Shown here piece by piece: positions 18,630-27,761 of a stretch of 64,000 nt of DNA. The position numbers and the translations under genes were made by a program. Source of the stretch: Echinicola soli (lineage in GTDB: Bacteria; Bacteroidota; Bacteroidia; Cytophagales; Cyclobacteriaceae); assembly GCF_006575665.1 (NCBI RefSeq), contig NZ_CP041253.1, forward strand, positions 377,501-441,500, written 5' to 3'. The stretch's first letter is position 1, and every line of letters begins with the position of its first letter. The notes beneath the pieces were generated by a model that saw only the letters and a program-made list of their open reading frames with translations, had not been told where the DNA came from and made no database searches.

Positions 18630-19562
18630 TTATTTCGGCAAGAAAACCTCAGCCATCATGCAGCGGATACTTCCACCACCGATTTTCTCGATCGTAGGAA
18701 TTTTAGCGGTAATTACTTCTGTGTACTTTTTGATCACATGCCACTGTCCTCGCTTAAGACTGTCAAACGCCGTTTGGGACATAACGGTAAATTTCTTTCC
18801 ATGTGGGCCCGTTAGCTCCAGCATATTTCCTGCAAAGGCAAACTTCTGTGGAATGGTAATGGGGACAATCTTTTTGCCAGAGGCCTCCAGGGATTCTTTT
18901 ACCCGCTGTTTGACGGATTTCCCCACGATGCTGTCCAGACAGACCACTGCGAGCTGGCTGCCCACGTGCATCATGACATTGGTATGATAAATGGGAATCT
19001 TCTCTTTGGATTGAGAGTGGACTGCCCGAAAAGCCACAACTTGATAATCCATTAACCTTTCGAAGTAATGTAGCGGCTCCTGATGCGTCCGCTCTGAAAG
19101 ACAGGCATAGGCAATTTTATGTTCCCGATCCAACACCATGCTGCCTGTACTTTCCAAAAACTGGTCCTCATCTTCAAAAAATGTAAAATCTACTAGTTCA
19201 TTGACCTTAAAACCTTGGGCAGCCAGCAAATCCACCAAATCTTTCCTACGTTCTTTCCTTCTCACCGGAGAAAGCATGGGAAACAATAATAGACGGCCAT
19301 CCTCATGTGTACTGAACCAGTTGTTTGGAAAAACGGCGTCAGGCTTTGCAGGATGTGGATTATCCTGCACCACGATCACCTGGATTCCCTTTTGCCGTAA
19401 TAAGGCCACCACATCGTCAAACTCCTTTTCAGCTTCGGCTTGGATTTCGGCTACATCCCGAGCATCAGTCTGCTGGTAGCTATTGTCCTGGGCAGTCTCT
19501 GGATTAAAGCCAAAAGCCGCAGGACGGACCATTAATACGGTGGAAGTAGTCTGTACCGACAT
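18630..19562 (-). CDS. ctlX: Citrulline/arginine-type amidinotransferase-fold hydrolase (CtlX-like)
   Basis: A 310-residue protein of the amidinotransferase/arginine deiminase fold. Conserved pieces are VRPAAFGFNPET at residues 12-23, the FPNNWFSTHEDGR stretch at 78-90, a catalytic His region IYHTNVMMHVG at 191-201 and the nucleophile Cys in GGSIRCMMAE (about residue 301). This matches the citrulline-utilisation hydrolase CtlX group, which is thought to act on citrulline or related guanidino/ureido compounds. No arginine pathway gene is next to it. Members are cytoplasmic. The start ATG at 19562 fits the family N-terminus. Confidence 0.85.
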   Translation of the reverse strand: MSVQTTSTVLMVRPAAFGFNPETAQDNSYQQTDARDVAEIQAEAEKEFDDVVALLRQKGIQVIVVQDNPHPAKPDAVFPNNWFSTHEDGRLLLFPMLSPVRRKERRKDLVDLLAAQGFKVNELVDFTFFEDEDQFLESTGSMVLDREHKIAYACLSERTHQEPLHYFERLMDYQVVAFRAVHSQSKEKIPIYHTNVMMHVGSQLAVVCLDSIVGKSVKQRVKESLEASGKKIVPITIPQKFAFAGNMLELTGPHGKKFTVMSQTAFDSLKRGQWHVIKKYTEVITAKIPTIEKIGGGSIRCMMAEVFLPK

Positions 19563-19621
19563 GATAAGCTTATTAATTTCTAACCTTCCGGCAAGTTACA
19601 AACTACCTTTCGCTAAGCCCG

Positions 19622-20536
19622 TTATTTTTTATAATATTGATAAAGGACTGGCTTGATACGAAAACGCTCTTCGCTGAGTGAAAAAAAACTGTGGCCATTT
19701 TTGGAAAATGCTATGGCCTCTCCTTGCGGCTCCGGTACGTATGGCAATTGTACCGGTTTTCTGGAAAGGGCCTCGGCGATGGACTCTCCTTCCTTCCGCG
19801 TCCAATAATAGATGACCCAATAATTTTTGATGATAATTTCTTTGCCATCGGGCGAGATATCGCCCGCTACGGACATGGTAATGGGGAGGTTCTGTAGTGG
19901 CTCCAATTCCACCTCCTCCTCATCGAGTTTATCAGCCGGTGCACGATAAAGTACATTACTGGAATCCCGCTTACTGACGATGTACACATCACCATTCCAG
20001 GGATCCACCATCAGCGTCTCGGCATCTCTGGCCCCATCTGGGTATTTCAGTTTGATCTTTTCTGGCTGCACATGCAGGTCTGTGCTATCCATGGCAGGTT
20101 CTTCAAACTTCAGCAGGCTGATAGATGGATATTCCCCATCATTATCACCGATCTCCCCGACATATACATAAGATTTCATGCCCCCAGCATCAGGGCCGAC
20201 TGCAATGTCCTCCCAATCACGATTAAAGGTATTATCCAAGGTGATTTTCCCCGTCACATTTCCCGTAGAATCCAGTTTATAGACAGTGGGCTTTCCTCCG
20301 CTGTCATTGTGTGTATATAGAACATTTTCATGGATTCTGCTCACCGCTAGTCCACTGGCTTCTTTGAGCAACTTCCTATCCACTCCGCCCACTTCCTTAC
20401 CACTGTAGTAGAGCGTATCCACCACCTGTGGATTGATCCTTACCTGATACTTGTTGTATATCTTTTCGGACAATAAATACGGCATCAGGGAAGCCAGAAA
20501 GGTAAGTTTCACTATAACTTGGAACATGAATTTCAT
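19622..20536 (-). CDS. Secreted beta-propeller-like protein, unknown role
   Basis: A 304-residue protein with a hydrophobic N-terminus (residues 5-23) that may be a signal peptide or anchor. The rest has repeated short blade-like motifs, such as EASGLAVSRIHENVLYTHNDSGG, DWEDIAVGP, YVYVGEIGDNDG and DAETLMVDPWNGDVYIVSKRDSS, in the style of esterase-like/phytase-like beta-propeller proteins. No catalytic residues can be fixed. It follows the CtlX gene on the same strand by 59 bases in the opposite order of transcription (it is read first), so they may share a transcript. Confidence 0.7.
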   Translation of the reverse strand: MKFMFQVIVKLTFLASLMPYLLSEKIYNKYQVRINPQVVDTLYYSGKEVGGVDRKLLKEASGLAVSRIHENVLYTHNDSGGKPTVYKLDSTGNVTGKITLDNTFNRDWEDIAVGPDAGGMKSYVYVGEIGDNDGEYPSISLLKFEEPAMDSTDLHVQPEKIKLKYPDGARDAETLMVDPWNGDVYIVSKRDSSNVLYRAPADKLDEEEVELEPLQNLPITMSVAGDISPDGKEIIIKNYWVIYYWTRKEGESIAEALSRKPVQLPYVPEPQGEAIAFSKNGHSFFSLSEERFRIKPVLYQYYKK

Positions 20537-20697
20537 AGCCCAAAACTAACAAAAAGGAGACCAAAACCACTCACTGTCAAGTCAATGGAATGTTAAATTA
20601 TGTAAATGGCATCATGATGTACCTGAGACGGGTAAAAAGGTCAACAAATAAAACAAATCATGAAAAACTGATCACGAAATTGCCCGTCCCCCAGCCC

Positions 20698-20882
20698 TTG
20701 GGCCAAGCAATATTTCAGGGGGATGAGAAATTTCCAGGTGGTTTTGGCAAGCATATTTCTCTTTAATTTAGCAATAGGAATACGTGCTCCAACATAAAAA
20801 AATCAGCGTAAATCTTATTAATCAGCACCATCTGCGTGCTGTCGAAACCAACCCTAATTCCCCCAACTTTTTCGCTTGATCC
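20698..20882. repeat. Dispersed intergenic repeat, copy 2
   Basis: The second copy of the unit described at 9529-9715, in the same orientation, from CCTTGGGcCAAGCAATATTTC to TTTTTCGCTTGAT. The differences between copies are scattered single-base changes, typical of independent decay and not of gene conversion. Confidence 0.8.
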
Positions 20883-20904
20883 TGAGTCTAGCTCTCCGAA
20901 TAGA

Positions 20905-20937
20905 CATAAAAAAAGTGGCCCAAGCTGGGCCACTTCA
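20905..20937 (-). terminator. Terminator of clpC
   Basis: Stem AAGTGGCCCA / TGGGCCACTT with a 3-base loop (20913-20935). Read on the minus strand it is followed by TTTTTTT. It lies 24 bases after the clpC stop. Confidence 0.85.
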
Positions 20938-20960
20938 TAAATAAAACCGTCTATTAAAAT

Positions 20961-23489
20961 CTAATCTGCTTTTTCTTTCTTTTTGACTGCTATGTTTAGC
21001 TCATCACCCTTACCTGGATAATCGGCTTTGATCACATCACCCTCAGAAAGGTCCCCTTTGAGGATTTCTTCCGCAATGGCATCTTCCAGGTATTTCTGGA
21101 TGGCCCTGTTTAGCGGCCTTGCACCATACTGCTGATCGTAGCCTTTCTCGGCCAAGAAATCTTTTGCCTTATCGCTCAATTCTATCTTATAACCGAGTTC
21201 CGTGATTCGGCTGAACAGTTTTTCAAGGGTAATATCGATAATTTTATGGATATGCTCCTTGCTAAGGGAATTAAACACCACAACATCATCCAATCTGTTC
21301 AAGAACTCAGGACTAAAGGCCTTTTTCAGGGCACTTTGGATGGTCGATTTCATTACTTCATCCATGTTCTCTTCCTTTGCTTTGGACGCAAATCCGATTC
21401 CTGCGCCAAAGTCTTTCAAGTCCCTCACACCGATATTTGACGTCATGATGATCACGGTATTTCTGAAATCCACTCTTCTACCAAGCCCATCAGTCAAAAT
21501 ACCGTCATCCAGTACTTGAAGCAATAGGTTAAAGACATCAGGGTGAGCTTTTTCGATCTCATCCAGCAATACGACAGAGTACGGCTTTCTTCTTACCTTT
21601 TCTGTCAGCTGACCGCCTTCTTCATACCCCACATAGCCCGGAGGCGCTCCCACCAATCGAGAAACACTGAATTTCTCCATGTATTCGGACATGTCAATCC
21701 TCACGAGTGAATCCTCTTTATCAAAGAGATATGTCGCCAGTGTTTTGGCGAGTTCTGTCTTACCCACCCCCGTAGGTCCTAGGAAAATAAAGGAACCGAT
21801 CGGTTTTTTGGGGTCTTTCAATCCTACTCGGGTACGTTGAATGGCTTTGGTCAATTTCTTGATCGCATCACTCTGGCCAATCACCTTGTCTTGTAGCTCG
21901 CCGCCCATATTCAGCAATTTATTGCCTTCTTTTTGGGCTATTCGCTTGGCAGGGATTCCTGTCATCATAGCGATCACTTCGGCCACATTATCTTCTTCTA
22001 CCGTATAGCGTTTGGTTTTACTTTCCTCTTCCCACTTAGCCTTTGCATTCTCCAGTTGTTCAAGGAGCTTTTTCTCCCTGTCCCTGAGCTGCGCAGCCTC
22101 TTCATATTTTTGGCTTTTCACCACACGGTTTTTCTCCACTTTGATATTTTCCACCTCTTCTTCCAGCTTCAGGATTTCATCAGGCACATGGATGTTATTG
22201 ATGTGCACGCGGGCACCAGCTTCATCGAGGATATCGATGGCCTTGTCTGGCAGAAAGCGGTCAGAAATATAGCGGTCGGACAATTTCACACAGGCGTTGA
22301 TCGCCTCAGGTGTGTAGTTCACATTATGGTGATCTTCGTATTTGTCCTTGATGTTATTCAGGATCTGTATCGTTTCTTCCGGAGTGGTGGCATCCACCAT
22401 TACCATCTGGAACCTTCTGGCCAGGGCACCATCTTTCTCTATATACTGACGGTACTCGTCCAAGGTAGTGGCGCCGATACATTGAATTTCTCCCCGGGCA
22501 AGTGCAGGCTTAAACATATTGGAGGCATCCAGTGATCCGCTGGCCCCGCCTGCTCCTACGATAGTGTGCAGCTCATCGATGAAAAGGATGACATTTGGAG
22601 ATTTTTCCAATTCGTTCATTACGGCTTTCATCCGCTCCTCAAACTGACCACGGTACTTCGTACCGGCTACCAAAGAAGCCAAATCAAGCGTCACCACGCG
22701 TTTGTTAAACAGCACACGGGAAACTTTCTTCTGAACAATCCTCAGTGCCAGCCCTTCTGCGATGGCGGTCTTACCTACTCCTGGCTCACCGATCAGGATA
22801 GGGTTGTTTTTCTTTCTTCTGGAAAGAATCTGTGCCACACGCTCGATTTCTTTTTCCCTACCGATAATCGGGTCAAGCTTATCATCTTCAGCCATCCGGG
22901 TAAGGTCCCTGCCAAAATTATCCAAGACAGGTGTCCTGGACTTTTCGGTAGCGCCTTTACTTCCTCCACCGGAGGAGCCACCGGAACTGCCAAAGAGCTT
23001 GCTGCTTTCCTCGTCGGTATCATCTGCCTCAGCTCCAGAGCGGGGCGTTTGATCTGTTTGGAATTCCAGCATTTCCTTCACAGTATCGTAAGTCGTATCG
23101 AATTTATGCAAAATCTGGGTAGCGATGTTATCCTCATCCCGAAGGATGGACAGCAGCAGATGCTCTGTTCCGATAAGTTGGCTTTTGAATATTTTAGCTT
23201 CCAAATAAGTAATTTTCAGTACTTTTTCAGATTGCCTGGTCAGCGGAATATTGGCCAAGTTTTTCACGTTGTGATTGGCCGTTCCTTTTACAGCACGCTC
23301 CACGGAATTGCGGAGCTCATCCAAAGGCACTCCTAATTTCTTCAATATGGAAACAGCGACACCTTCCCCTTCACGGATCATGCCCAGCAAGAGGTGTTCG
23401 GTTCCTATATAATCGTGACCCAAGCGCAAAGCTTCTTCACGACTTAGAGAAATCACCTCTTTGACTCTATTTGAAAATTTTGCTTCCAT
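20961..23489 (-). CDS. clpC: ClpC-type AAA+ chaperone, Clp protease ATP-binding subunit
   Basis: An 842-residue Hsp100 protein. Two Clp N repeats occupy residues 1-145 ([41 protein letters not shown]), followed by a Gly/Ser linker near 168-180. The first AAA+ module has Walker A GEPGVGKT at 234-241; a UVR-type coiled middle segment lies near 430-460 ([18 protein letters not shown]); the second AAA+ module has Walker A GPTGVGKT near residue 570 and sensor-2 region [10 protein letters not shown] near 805. With ClpP it unfolds and degrades damaged proteins in the cytoplasm. It is a single-gene unit with its own terminator. Confidence 0.95.
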   Translation of the reverse strand: MEAKFSNRVKEVISLSREEALRLGHDYIGTEHLLLGMIREGEGVAVSILKKLGVPLDELRNSVERAVKGTANHNVKNLANIPLTRQSEKVLKITYLEAKIFKSQLIGTEHLLLSILRDEDNIATQILHKFDTTYDTVKEMLEFQTDQTPRSGAEADDTDEESSKLFGSSGGSSGGGSKGATEKSRTPVLDNFGRDLTRMAEDDKLDPIIGREKEIERVAQILSRRKKNNPILIGEPGVGKTAIAEGLALRIVQKKVSRVLFNKRVVTLDLASLVAGTKYRGQFEERMKAVMNELEKSPNVILFIDELHTIVGAGGASGSLDASNMFKPALARGEIQCIGATTLDEYRQYIEKDGALARRFQMVMVDATTPEETIQILNNIKDKYEDHHNVNYTPEAINACVKLSDRYISDRFLPDKAIDILDEAGARVHINNIHVPDEILKLEEEVENIKVEKNRVVKSQKYEEAAQLRDREKKLLEQLENAKAKWEEESKTKRYTVEEDNVAEVIAMMTGIPAKRIAQKEGNKLLNMGGELQDKVIGQSDAIKKLTKAIQRTRVGLKDPKKPIGSFIFLGPTGVGKTELAKTLATYLFDKEDSLVRIDMSEYMEKFSVSRLVGAPPGYVGYEEGGQLTEKVRRKPYSVVLLDEIEKAHPDVFNLLLQVLDDGILTDGLGRRVDFRNTVIIMTSNIGVRDLKDFGAGIGFASKAKEENMDEVMKSTIQSALKKAFSPEFLNRLDDVVVFNSLSKEHIHKIIDITLEKLFSRITELGYKIELSDKAKDFLAEKGYDQQYGARPLNRAIQKYLEDAIAEEILKGDLSEGDVIKADYPGKGDELNIAVKKKEKAD

Positions 23490-23571
23490 TTAGTTCCTTT
23501 CTGAATTGTAAATAATTCTCTATATAATTTTACCGAATTTGTTTTAAAAACACAATCCTTTTACAGATTGT

Positions 23572-24201
23572 TCATTTCTTTTTTTTTGATTGTGAGATTA
23601 TTTCATTGGCCACCGGCCCCTCACAAAACAACAAATCGATAACGCTCAAGTTAGGTACAAAGTCCAAGCCAAAGAGCTGACCGTATGGCTTCGGCTCATA
23701 AATATTTCTTTGCTCAAATGGCTCCTTTGCCACAATTGTTCTCCTCAGGTCCTCATAGGAAGAATAATCTTCCTCTTTGGCCCCTATGGATACCTTGGTT
23801 TTTACCTTCATTAATTTCAGACAAAGTGTCAGCAATTCAAAGTTTAAATCGTACAAATTGTCAATATTTTTATCATAGATAGCTTCATAGTATGGAAAGA
23901 AATATTCAAAGAAAGGTGCTTTACCATAAGCACTGCGGATGCCGCGAAGGTGAATATTTTTCCATTTTTGCTTATAATCTATTTTTATCTCTCGGTATTT
24001 CACCTTCTTATTGCCCCCGATCACCGGGATACTAAGGCCCTCCACTTTATTGGCCAACCGGATATGCGCCCGGTTTCGGTAGGTCTGCTTTTGGTAACGG
24101 TCATCCCCTTCCAGTATGAGCTGATCAGCTCCTTGGATAGCCACAAAGAACTCTATCGGGGGCAGGTAAAATAAATCCGCACAAATCACTTTCTTTTCCA
24201 T
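23572..24201 (-). CDS. WbqC-family protein
   Basis: A 209-residue protein with the WbqC family features: YLPPIEFFVAIQGADQLILEG near residues 12-32, a NRAHIRL stretch, and a late FLDFVPNLSVIDLLFCEGP-like end (GLDFVPNLSVIDLLFCEG). WbqC members occur in polysaccharide and lipid pathways but their reaction is not settled. The ATG at 24201 is used; a TTG at 24207 only adds two residues. It sits between clpC and the Sua5-like gene on the minus strand, 49 bases from the latter, so co-transcription is possible. Confidence 0.85.
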   Translation of the reverse strand: MEKKVICADLFYLPPIEFFVAIQGADQLILEGDDRYQKQTYRNRAHIRLANKVEGLSIPVIGGNKKVKYREIKIDYKQKWKNIHLRGIRSAYGKAPFFEYFFPYYEAIYDKNIDNLYDLNFELLTLCLKLMKVKTKVSIGAKEEDYSSYEDLRRTIVAKEPFEQRNIYEPKPYGQLFGLDFVPNLSVIDLLFCEGPVANEIISQSKKKK

Positions 24202-24250
24202 GCCCAAAAATAGTCAAAACTTTGTGCTATTTCCGTTTCCTGGCTCCTAC

Positions 24251-24880
24251 CTAGAGCATCTCTTCCAAATCGCCCTGGCCCTGTCTGAGGATCTCTATCT
24301 CCTCACCTGTACAATCGACGACTGTAGAGGCCACGTTATTTCCGTAGCCACCATCGATGACTACGTCTACGAGATCCTTGTATTTTTCGTAGATCAATTC
24401 CGGATCAGTACTATACTCCAGTACATCATCTTCATCTCGAATGGAAGTGGTTACAATGGGTTGACCAAGTTCTTTAACCAATATACGTGGAATACTATGG
24501 TCGGGGATGCGTATTCCCACGGTTTTCTTTTTGCTATGCAGCAATTTCGGCACCTTGTTATTGGCATCCAAAATAAAGGTAAAAGGCCCCGGAAGGGCTT
24601 TTTTCATCACCTTAAACACCGGTGTACTGACCACCCTGGTGTATTCGGAAATATTGCTGAGATCATAGCAGATAAAGGAGAAATTCTGCTTTTGAGGCTT
24701 CACTCCCTTGATCAGGCAAATCTTTTCTATGGCCTTCTGATTATAAATATCACACCCAATCCCATAAATGGTATCGGTGGGATAGATCACCACACCACCC
24801 TGCCGAAGCACCTCCACTACTCGGTTTACTTCGCGCGGATTGGGGTTTTCAGGATAGATTTTTATAAATGAAGCTGCCAT
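24251..24880 (-). CDS. L-threonylcarbamoyladenylate synthase (Sua5/YciO/YrdC)
   Basis: A 209-residue protein with the YrdC fold: [17 protein letters not shown] at residues 28-44 gives the nucleotide/bicarbonate pocket; PGPFTFIL near 96 and [14 protein letters not shown] near 121 are further signature segments; [11 protein letters not shown] near 180 closes the core. It forms threonylcarbamoyl-AMP, the first step of the t6A modification of ANN-reading tRNAs. It lacks the long C-terminal Sua5 domain, so it is of the short YrdC/YciO type. Cytoplasmic. Confidence 0.9.
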   Translation of the reverse strand: MAASFIKIYPENPNPREVNRVVEVLRQGGVVIYPTDTIYGIGCDIYNQKAIEKICLIKGVKPQKQNFSFICYDLSNISEYTRVVSTPVFKVMKKALPGPFTFILDANNKVPKLLHSKKKTVGIRIPDHSIPRILVKELGQPIVTTSIRDEDDVLEYSTDPELIYEKYKDLVDVVIDGGYGNNVASTVVDCTGEEIEILRQGQGDLEEML

Positions 24881-25004
24881 AAAATAATTATTGATTTAGA
24901 GAGCATGTATGTCAATGTATCAAATTTAGCACCAAACCACTAACACTTTTTACTAGTTGCGTACATTTGTGTATGAATAAGTATCTTCACTCATATCATT
25001 TCCC

Positions 25005-25012
25005 TATTTTTG
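25005..25012 (+). promoter_or_regulatory. Candidate -7 box of the mltG operon
   Basis: TATTTTTG fits TAnnTTTG and lies 33 bases before the mltG ATG. No good -33 element is seen at 19 bases upstream. Confidence 0.45.
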
Positions 25013-25044
25013 TGCCTAGATAGGAAATGCCTCGATAAATTACC

Positions 25045-26088
25045 ATGATCACAAAAAAGAATCAAAAGTATTATATGATAGCAATGATCGCTATATCAGT
25101 TTTGATTAGCTCATTTGCCTTTTATTTTTATCAAGTCTTCTTCAGTCCAAACACCCTTACGGAATCAGATGTTCCCGCCGAGCTGAAAATCCCCAGCAAT
25201 GCTACCTTCCAGCAGGTTTCCGATAGCCTTACCGAAAACAACATTATCACCGATGTGATTTCCTTCAGCTTCGTAGCCAAAATGCTGAAATATCAGGAAA
25301 ATGTCAAACCTGGCCGTTACATCATTCCCCCAAAATTATCCAACAGGGAATTAGTCGCGCTTCTCCGTTCAGGAAGACAAACCCCTATTGATCTCACTTT
25401 TAACAATATAAGGACCCAAGAAGACCTGTCAGAAAAAATTTCCAAGAACCTGGAAATCTCGCAAGATCAATTTCTTGCCCTGCTACAGGACAGTGTTTAT
25501 ATCCGTAAATTCGACTTTGACGAGGAGACAATCATGAGCATGTTCATCCCCAATACCTACGAGGTGTATTGGAACACCAGTCCAGAACAGCTCTTTGACC
25601 GGATGTATCGGGAGTACAATAAGTTTTGGACCAAGCCAAGATCAGCCAAAGCCGATTCCCTGGGCATGACCAGAACAGAGGTCTCCACACTGGCCTCTAT
25701 CGTCCAGGCCGAAACTGCCAAAAAGGATGAACGCCCAAAAATAGCAGGCGTTTACATCAACCGGCTGGAACGCAATATTCCGCTACAAGCTGATCCCACC
25801 TTGGTCTTTGCCCTTGGGGATTTCAGCATCAAAAGGGTCCTGAACGTCCATAAGCAAATAGACAGTCCCTATAACACCTACTTGCACACGGGACTGCCTC
25901 CGGGGCCAATCAACCTGCCGGACATCTCCTCACTGGATGCTGTGCTCGATTACAATCAGCACAATTACCTTTATTTCTGCGCTAAAGAGGACTTTTCGGG
26001 TTATCATGTTTTTTCGACCAATCTACGTGACCACCTGATCCAAGCGAGGAAATACCAAAATGCACTGAACCAAGCGAACGTATATTAG
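25045..26088 (+). CDS. mltG: Endolytic murein transglycosylase MltG
   Basis: A 347-residue inner membrane enzyme: one transmembrane helix at residues 11-30, a LysM-like region near 50-110, then the YceG domain. The catalytic Glu is in IVQAETAKKDER (E223), and the conserved KIAGVYINRLERNIPLQADPT and PYNTYLHTGLPPGPI stretches follow. MltG cleaves nascent glycan strands and so ends their growth. The gene is followed 3 bases later by the thioesterase and then by the BrkB-type gene, forming a three-gene operon. Confidence 0.95.
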   Translation: MITKKNQKYYMIAMIAISVLISSFAFYFYQVFFSPNTLTESDVPAELKIPSNATFQQVSDSLTENNIITDVISFSFVAKMLKYQENVKPGRYIIPPKLSNRELVALLRSGRQTPIDLTFNNIRTQEDLSEKISKNLEISQDQFLALLQDSVYIRKFDFDEETIMSMFIPNTYEVYWNTSPEQLFDRMYREYNKFWTKPRSAKADSLGMTRTEVSTLASIVQAETAKKDERPKIAGVYINRLERNIPLQADPTLVFALGDFSIKRVLNVHKQIDSPYNTYLHTGLPPGPINLPDISSLDAVLDYNQHNYLYFCAKEDFSGYHVFSTNLRDHLIQARKYQNALNQANVY

Positions 26089-26091
26089 CCT

Positions 26092-26496
26092 ATGTTTACC
26101 GCCACCTCCCAAATAAGGGTACGCTATGCCGAAACCGACCAAATGGGGTATGTCTACTACGGCAATTACGCCATGTATTTTGAAGTGGCCAGGGTGGAAT
26201 CCCTCCGGCAGGTGGGTTTTTCGTACAAAGACATGGAAGACCAAGGTGTCATGATGCCCGTACTGGAGAACTATAGCAAATACCTTAAACCGGGAAGATA
26301 TGACGAGCTTCTGACGGTCAAAACCACCATCAAAGAAATGCCCGGGATCAAGATCAGGTTTGATTATGAAATATTCAATGAGGTCAACGAGTTGATTCAT
26401 AAGGGACATACCTTACTGACATTCCTGAAAAAAGACGACCACCGACCATGCAGACCTCCAGCGGATTTAGTAGATTTATTGAAAGCTTACTTTTAG
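26092..26496 (+). CDS. Acyl-CoA thioesterase, 4HBT/YbgC type
   Basis: A 134-residue hot-dog fold protein. The YbgC-type signature IRVRYAETDQMGYVYYGNYAMYFE is at residues 7-30, with the likely catalytic Asp in the ETDQMG motif. Length fits single-domain thioesterases. It begins 3 bases after the mltG stop, so it is translationally close-coupled. Family members hydrolyse acyl-CoA or 4-hydroxybenzoyl-CoA; the actual substrate is unknown. Confidence 0.9.
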   Translation: MFTATSQIRVRYAETDQMGYVYYGNYAMYFEVARVESLRQVGFSYKDMEDQGVMMPVLENYSKYLKPGRYDELLTVKTTIKEMPGIKIRFDYEIFNEVNELIHKGHTLLTFLKKDDHRPCRPPADLVDLLKAYF

Positions 26497-26508
26497 CCTG
26501 AAGCACGA

Positions 26509-27453
26509 ATGGTCAAAAAACGAGTGCACGACATATTGCAAAGACTGGACAGGTATGCCCAAAAGCTAAGGCGGATCCACCTCAAAAACCCAGACCAAAA
26601 TCTATATGATGTAGGCAAGATTTTTATCCACCAGGTCCAGAAAGACGAAATCGATGACCGTGCCAGTGCCGTAGCCTTCAATTTCACCATAGCCCTCTTT
26701 CCGCTGACGCTGTTTTTGCTGAACATGCTGCCCTTTGTAGAGATTTTCTTTCCGGAAGTCACTCCTGAAAACATCCTTCTTTTTGTAAAAGAAATACTGC
26801 CCGCCCCGCTTTATGAAGGCACGGAAGCCACTGTACAGGATATCATCAGCAGGCCACGACAGGGCATGCTGTCCTTTGGCTTCTTTATGGCACTCTACCT
26901 GTCCACCAATGGCATTGTCTCCCTGATCAGTGCATTCAATGCCTGCTACAGGACCAAGGAAAACAGGGGATTCGTCCAGACCCGGCTGATCGCGGTGATG
27001 ATCATTGTATTTTTGGTACTGAACCTTTGTGCTGCTGTCCTGGTAATGATTTTTGGCAACAAAGCATTAGACTTGCTGACCGACTACGGGGTGGTCTCAA
27101 GCAGCAGTTATATCCTTTATTTACTGGTGGCATCGCTGCGGTTCTTTGTGCTGCTATTCCTCTTTATGCTGGCCACCTCGTTCATCTTCCACTTTGCTCC
27201 AGCGGTGCATGACAGGTTTCATTTTTTTTCCGCCGGATCAGTGACGGCAGGATTGCTGATTACTTTTGGGTTTTACCTGTTTTCGTTTTACCTAAACAAT
27301 TTCGCTTCCTATAACAAGCTCTATGGCTCCATCGGCACGATGATCGCGCTGATGCTATGGATCCTGATCACTTCATTTATCATCCTAGGCTGTTTTGAGA
27401 TTAATGTAAGCCTGACGAAAGCAGTAAAGAAGAAATATACCTCCAAAATTTAG
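26509..27453 (+). CDS. YihY/BrkB-family inner membrane protein
   Basis: A 314-residue protein with about six transmembrane segments starting near residue 60 and the family signature DRASAVAFNFTIALFPLTLFLL (about residues 48-69), plus YNKLYGSIGTMIALMLWILIT near 265. The family was long annotated as ribonuclease BN by mistake; its true role in the membrane is unclear. It starts 12 bases after the thioesterase stop, so it closes the mltG operon. Confidence 0.9.
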   Translation: MVKKRVHDILQRLDRYAQKLRRIHLKNPDQNLYDVGKIFIHQVQKDEIDDRASAVAFNFTIALFPLTLFLLNMLPFVEIFFPEVTPENILLFVKEILPAPLYEGTEATVQDIISRPRQGMLSFGFFMALYLSTNGIVSLISAFNACYRTKENRGFVQTRLIAVMIIVFLVLNLCAAVLVMIFGNKALDLLTDYGVVSSSSYILYLLVASLRFFVLLFLFMLATSFIFHFAPAVHDRFHFFSAGSVTAGLLITFGFYLFSFYLNNFASYNKLYGSIGTMIALMLWILITSFIILGCFEINVSLTKAVKKKYTSKI

Positions 27454-27506
27454 TCGCCACCTAACCAGTAAGTTATATTTAAGCAGGAATCTTAATTCCC
27501 AAAAGC

Positions 27507-27537
27507 ATTGTAAAAATCACATAAAGTAGTACCTTTG
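27507..27537 (+). promoter_or_regulatory. Promoter of the tRNA-Ser gene
   Basis: ATTG at 27507-27510, then 19 bases, then TACCTTTG at 27530-27537. This is a near-perfect form of the Bacteroidota primary promoter (TTTG-N19-TAnnTTTG), 50 bases before the tRNA. Confidence 0.75.
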
Positions 27538-27587
27538 CAAACCGTAAGACAAACACAAATGTCCTACAAACATAACGCATTAGACCC

Positions 27588-27672
27588 AGAGGAGTGGCAG
27601 AGTGGTCGATTGCGGCGGTCTTGAAAACCGTTGTACCGCGAGGTACCGGGGGTTCGAATCCCTCCTCCTCTG
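27588..27672 (+). tRNA. tRNA-Ser (anticodon UGA)
   Basis: An 85-base class II tRNA. The acceptor stem AGAGGAG (27588-27594) pairs with CTCCTCT (27665-27671), the anticodon loop reads CTTGAAAA giving anticodon TGA, there is a long variable arm (TTGTACCGCGAGGTACC-like), and the T arm contains GGTTCGAATCC. The CCA end is not encoded (GCA then C follows). A hairpin terminator comes 9 bases later. This tRNA stands at the left border of the accessory region, as tRNA-Ser genes often do for integrated elements. Confidence 0.95.
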
Positions 27673-27680
27673 CACAAACA

Positions 27681-27719
27681 AACCCTAACTCGCTTAAAGG
27701 CAATGAGTTAGGGTTTTTC
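27681..27719 (+). terminator. Terminator of tRNA-Ser
   Basis: Perfect arms AACCCTAACTC (27681-27691) and GAGTTAGGGTT (27705-27715) with a 13-base loop, then TTTCTTTTT. Confidence 0.8.
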
Positions 27720-27728
27720 TTTTTAATT

Positions 27729-27752
27729 TAGTAGCGATTTTAGTAGCGATTT
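27729..27752. repeat. Tandem 12-base repeat beside the tRNA
   Basis: Two exact head-to-tail copies of TAGTAGCGATTT (27729-27740 and 27741-27752), right after the tRNA-Ser terminator and before the IS1595-type transposase. Such a position fits an integrase arm site or relic of an integrated element; no partner copy was found on the far side of the region. Confidence 0.65.
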
Positions 27753-27761
27753 CAAAATAGT

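Larger units (their letters stand above)
20537..20960. other. Intergenic region between clpC and the propeller gene, with repeat copy 2
   Basis: About 420 bases. The stretch 20537-20697 upstream of the propeller gene should hold its promoter; no clear box was found. The second copy of the dispersed repeat covers 20698-20882, and the clpC terminator follows at 20905-20937. Confidence 0.5.

Noticed and set aside
22566..23336. Long open frame (256 residues) on the plus strand within clpC
   Set aside because: It is the antisense shadow of the ClpC reading frame; it has no start context or domain.
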